Source: JAPHTQ01 sp050287105 (GTDB taxonomy: Bacteria; Pseudomonadota; Gammaproteobacteria; Thiohalomonadales; Thiohalomonadaceae). From it: DNA of 33,785 bases. Position 1 is the stretch's first letter; each line of letters opens with the position of its first letter. Where the stretch lies: NCBI GenBank assembly GCA_050287105.1, contig JBNKBG010000022.1, positions 1 through 33,785 on the forward strand. The letters run 5' to 3'. Under the pieces are notes generated by a model. That model saw only the letters and a list, made by a program, of their open reading frames with translations. It had not been told where the DNA came from and did no database searches. Below are positions 30,980-33,785 of the stretch, one piece after another. Position numbers and translations under genes: made by a program.

Positions 30980-32065
30980 ATGCAGACACTACAGGTAGAG
31001 CTAGGCGAGCGCAGTTACCCCATCCTCATCGGCGCAGGCCTGTTGGGCAGACCCGAACTGGTTACGCCTTATGTTCGTGGTCACCAGGTGATGATTGTGA
31101 GTAACGAAACTGTAGCGCCTATCTATCTGGAAACGGTGCAGCAGGCATTTGCCGACTTTCGTACCGAAGTGGTGATCTTGCCTGACGGTGAACAGTACAA
31201 AACCCTGGATATTTGTAACCGTATCTTTACCGCCCTGCTGGAGAAGCGTTTTGATCGGAGTTGTACTCTGGTGGCGCTGGGTGGTGGCGTGGTCGGTGAT
31301 ATGACGGGTTTCGCTGCAGCCAGTTATCAGCGGGGTGTAGATTTTATTCAGATCCCTACCACGGTGCTGGCCCAGGTCGATTCCTCTGTAGGCGGTAAGA
31401 CCGGGGTGAATCATCCACTCGGTAAGAACATGATCGGTGCATTCCACCAGCCACAACTGGTACTGGCAGATACCGATACCCTAGATACCCTGGATGATCG
31501 GCAACTCAGTGCTGGTCTGGCTGAAATCATCAAATATGGTCTGATCAACGATCTGACGTTTTTAGAATGGTTAGAAGCGAACATGGATGCACTGTTAGCG
31601 CGTGACAAATTCGCGCTGGCCTATGCCATTGAACGCTCCTGCCAGGACAAGGCTGCGATTGTCGCTGCCGATGAGAAGGAGGGCGGCCAGCGCGCCCTTC
31701 TCAACCTTGGTCATACATTTGGTCATGCCATAGAAACCGGCATGGGCTATGGCGAGTGGTTACATGGTGAGGCCATCGCAACCGGCATGCTGCTGGCTGC
31801 TGAACTGTCACGTGATCTGGGCTGGATCGCCGATGCCGATGTAGAGCGCATCCGCAACCTGTTACAACGTGCCCGTCTGCCGATTCAGGCACCAGCTGCG
31901 ATGAATAGTGAACAGTTTATGGATCTCATGGCAGTGGATAAAAAGGTTCAGGATGGCAAGATGCGTCTGGTTCTTATGCGTCGCATGGGTGAATCGGTGA
32001 TCACCAGTGAAGCCAGTCGAGAGCAGATCATCGGCATGTTGAATAGACATCTAAACAGGTTATGA
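30980..32065 (+). CDS. aroB: 3-Dehydroquinate synthase (AroB)
   Basis: Makes 3-dehydroquinate from DAHP, using NAD and a divalent metal (361 aa), in the same shikimate pathway as AroK. The NAD-binding GGGVVGDMTGFAAASYQRG and the signature PTTVLAQVDSSVGGKTGVNHP with GKNMIGAFHQP are clear. Metal ligands are seen as Glu in AEIIKYGL, His in NLGHTFGHAIE and His in WLHGEA. The start MQTLQVELGERSYPI is typical. It lies 67 bp after aroK, probably in the same operon as part of the pil/aro cluster. Confidence 0.98.
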   Translation: MQTLQVELGERSYPILIGAGLLGRPELVTPYVRGHQVMIVSNETVAPIYLETVQQAFADFRTEVVILPDGEQYKTLDICNRIFTALLEKRFDRSCTLVALGGGVVGDMTGFAAASYQRGVDFIQIPTTVLAQVDSSVGGKTGVNHPLGKNMIGAFHQPQLVLADTDTLDTLDDRQLSAGLAEIIKYGLINDLTFLEWLEANMDALLARDKFALAYAIERSCQDKAAIVAADEKEGGQRALLNLGHTFGHAIETGMGYGEWLHGEAIATGMLLAAELSRDLGWIADADVERIRNLLQRARLPIQAPAAMNSEQFMDLMAVDKKVQDGKMRLVLMRRMGESVITSEASREQIIGMLNRHLNRL

Positions 32066-32066
32066 G

Positions 32067-33221
32067 ATGAGTAGCCACTTCGCAGTCTATGCCGCCAATG
32101 AGGCCCAATCACGAGGGCGTAGACTCCCTGAAGAGGCCCCCATCTATCGTAGTGAATATCAGCGCGATCGTGATCGGATCGTCCACTCCTCTGCCTTTCG
32201 CCGACTGGAATACAAAACCCAGGTTTTTGTAAATCATGAAGGCGACATGTTTCGCACTCGCCTGACCCATTCCATAGAAGTTGCGCAGATCGGCCGTGCC
32301 GCAGCCCGCGCGCTGAAATTGAACGAAGATCTGACCGAAGCGATCAGTCTTGCTCACGATTTGGGTCACACCCCGTTTGGCCACGCAGGACAGGATGCAT
32401 TGAATCGCTGCATGCAGGAGTTCGGCGGTTTCGAGCACAACCTGCAATCGCTACGTGTAGTCGATGAACTGGAAGAGCACTATGCGGAGTTTAATGGTCT
32501 CAACCTCACTTTCGAAGCCCGTGAAGGTATCCTCAAACACTGTTCGCGCCCCAATGCCGAGAAATTGGGCGATGTGGGTGAACGCTTTCTCAACGGCACG
32601 CAACCAGGGTTGGAGGCACAGGTAACAAACATTGCTGATGCTATTGCCTATAACAATCACGATGTCGATGATGGACTTCGTGCCGGATTACTTGAGATCG
32701 AACAGTTACGTGAAGTTATCCTGTTTGAAGAGCAATTTTTGGCGGTACAGAAGCTGTATCCGCAACTGGATGGCCGTCGCCAGATCCATGAAATCATCCG
32801 CCGTATGATCAACAAGCAGGTAGTGGATCTACTGCGCACCAGTGAAGAGAATCTGAACAAGTACAAACCACAAAGCATTGATGAGGTACGCGACCAGCCA
32901 ATGCCGTTGATCGGCTTCAGTGAAGAGATGCTGGAGCAACATCAGTCGCTCAAGCGTTTTCTGCGCGAAAAACTCTATCGTCACTATCGCGTGCATCGGA
33001 TGAGCATCAAGGCGCAGAATATGCTGCAGGAACTATTCGAGGCGCACTTTGACGATCCCGCACTGCTCCCGCCGAAGCATCAACACAAGGTTAAACAGCT
33101 GGAGCAGCAGGCCGGGGATAGCGGCAAGGCCCGCGCCGTAGCGGACTACATTGCTGGCATGACGGACCGTTTCGCCATTCTGGAGCACCAGAAGCTGTTC
33201 CTCCCCAGCGTACTCACCTGA
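32067..33221 (+). CDS. dGTPase-like HD-domain triphosphohydrolase
   Basis: Predicted deoxyguanosinetriphosphate triphosphohydrolase-like protein (384 aa), which releases inorganic triphosphate from dNTPs. The HD metal-binding elements are FRTRLTHSIEVAQIGRA, ISLAHDLGHTPFGHAGQ and ITNIADAIAYNNHDVDDG-type (NNHDVDD). The start RSEYQRDRDRIVHSSAFRRLEYKTQVF is the family signature. It is shorter than the E. coli Dgt protein, so it belongs to the dGTPase-like type 2 group, for which the preferred dNTP is not known. It begins 1 bp after the aroB stop, so the two are in one operon. Confidence 0.93.
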   Translation: MSSHFAVYAANEAQSRGRRLPEEAPIYRSEYQRDRDRIVHSSAFRRLEYKTQVFVNHEGDMFRTRLTHSIEVAQIGRAAARALKLNEDLTEAISLAHDLGHTPFGHAGQDALNRCMQEFGGFEHNLQSLRVVDELEEHYAEFNGLNLTFEAREGILKHCSRPNAEKLGDVGERFLNGTQPGLEAQVTNIADAIAYNNHDVDDGLRAGLLEIEQLREVILFEEQFLAVQKLYPQLDGRRQIHEIIRRMINKQVVDLLRTSEENLNKYKPQSIDEVRDQPMPLIGFSEEMLEQHQSLKRFLREKLYRHYRVHRMSIKAQNMLQELFEAHFDDPALLPPKHQHKVKQLEQQAGDSGKARAVADYIAGMTDRFAILEHQKLFLPSVLT

Positions 33222-33342
33222 AGCGTCCATTACTTGGCGGAATGCGGTTACTGGCATAGTATTGTTGCAGGCATCTGAACCCGTCCGGCACAACACATAA
33301 GCAGTCAATAATCGGTGGACTATTGAATAACACGAGCACTAC

Positions 33343-33597
33343 ATGCGCATCTATCTGCAAACCCCATTCAGCGAGGAGCATTCGCCCCGCTACTACCAGC
33401 TCCTGCTACAGGAAGATCTGCTGGGGGGCTGGACGCTGGTGAAACAGTGGGGTTTTCAGGGTGCCTCAGGCACCATGCAACGGGAACACTATGCAACCCG
33501 TGATGAGGCGCTGCAGGCGATGGTACGCAGTCGGGATATTCAGGTAAACCGTGGCTATCGCGTGATGTTCTTCCAGGGAGAGGAGGCACCGCAATGA
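33343..33597 (+). CDS. WGR-like domain protein
   Basis: An 84-aa protein that is almost entirely a WGR-like fold: RYYQLLLQEDLLGGWTLVKQWGFQGASGTMQREHYA (shortened core WTLVKQWGFQGASG), then RDEALQAMVRSRDIQVNRGYRVM. In canonical WGR domains of PARP and MolR proteins the motif is Trp-Gly-Arg; here it is Trp-Gly-Phe. WGR domains often bind nucleic acid, so DNA binding is possible but not shown. Its stop overlaps the start of the following AAA gene by 4 bp (ATGA), suggesting that the two act together. Confidence 0.75.
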   Translation: MRIYLQTPFSEEHSPRYYQLLLQEDLLGGWTLVKQWGFQGASGTMQREHYATRDEALQAMVRSRDIQVNRGYRVMFFQGEEAPQ

Positions 33598-33785
33598 AAA
33601 ATGGCAACGCTGCAAACTATTTAACTCAGCTCAATCTGCATACCCCTCCCTTCGCCGATACCGATGACGAGGCGTTTTTCTACGCCGACCCGGAACGTAG
33701 TAAATATCTCGATATGTTGCAGCACCTGCTGCAGTACAGCGAAGAGATCCTGTTCCTGACCGGAGTTCCCGGCAGCGGCAAGAGT
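33594..33785 (+). CDS. AAA ATPase of ExeA/DamX type, 3'-truncated by window edge
   Basis: Only the first 64 codons are in the window. The N-terminus YLTQLNLHTPPFADTDDEAFFYADPERSKYLDMLQHLL is the pattern of ExeA/DamX-type AAA ATPases (shortened: LHTPPFADTDDEAFFYADPE), and the sequence reaches the Walker A GVPGSGKS at the edge. AGGAGG lies 8-9 bases before the ATG at 33594. In Pseudomonas a DamX-like SPOR protein with such an ATPase domain lies after aroB, and this gene may be its counterpart, displaced by the dGTPase-like and WGR genes. The downstream domain cannot be seen. Confidence 0.8.
   Translation, partial: MKNGNAANYLTQLNLHTPPFADTDDEAFFYADPERSKYLDMLQHLLQYSEEILFLTGVPGSGKS

Noticed and set aside
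1..33785. CRISPR array, prophage or insertion sequence
   Set aside because: No regularly spaced direct repeats, integrase, transposase or phage structural gene was seen; only small intergenic repeats.

Overview
The window reads as an ordinary chromosomal stretch of a gammaproteobacterium of moderate to high GC. The evidence is three conserved gene neighbourhoods: rhlB divergent from trxA-rho, a PBP1A gene (ponA/mrcA) divergent from pilMNOPQ, and aroK-aroB following pilQ. Together with the c5-type cytochrome, the stand-alone HyuA-like protein and the small malic enzyme, these suggest an environmental, possibly sulfur-oxidising lineage (Chromatiales-like). That placement is inference. I see no phage, transposase, CRISPR array or rRNA.

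Layout. 1-2482: two consecutive but unrelated GGDEF diguanylate cyclases (the first cut by the window edge), closed by a bidirectional terminator, then tRNA-Arg(CCG) on the minus strand with a recognisable promoter. 2874-3678: a lipoprotein-type cytochrome c5 and a small orphan gene share a second bidirectional terminator. 3812-8663 (minus): a Gld-like ABC operon (ATPase, ABC-2 permease, GldG-like auxiliary protein, DUF4340-like protein) followed by mutM. 8813-13634: a solo HyuA-type hydantoinase/oxoprolinase, a group III-like truncated globin that seems to lack its proximal histidine, a fructosamine-kinase family gene joined directly to an LpxL-type acyltransferase gene, a palindromic intergenic element, and a YkgJ-type cysteine-cluster protein.

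13666-16922: rhlB, trxA (TTG start) and rho, with a C-rich untranslated rho leader that fits Rho autoregulation. 16963-21893: glycogen phosphorylase, rpmE (bL31), a secreted SNase-type nuclease whose first codons contain the apparent rpmE terminator, and a short malic enzyme. 21878-25127 (minus): PBP1A and a small downstream gene resembling a degenerate nucleotidyltransferase. 25309-33785: pilMNOPQ (type IV pilus alignment complex and secretin), aroK, aroB, a dGTPase-like HD hydrolase, a WGR-like small protein and the start of an ExeA/DamX-like AAA ATPase.

Most genes are well-known housekeeping functions. The less explained parts are the Gld-like ABC operon, the globin without a visible proximal His, the terminator embedded in the nuclease gene, the sharp AT-rich shift across pilN-pilQ, the palindromic CTTTGCGGT-type intergenic repeats, and the WGR/AAA gene pair at the right edge. 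I did not find strong evidence for a wholly new system. The ABC operon and the WGR/AAA pair are the best candidates for function not yet assigned.
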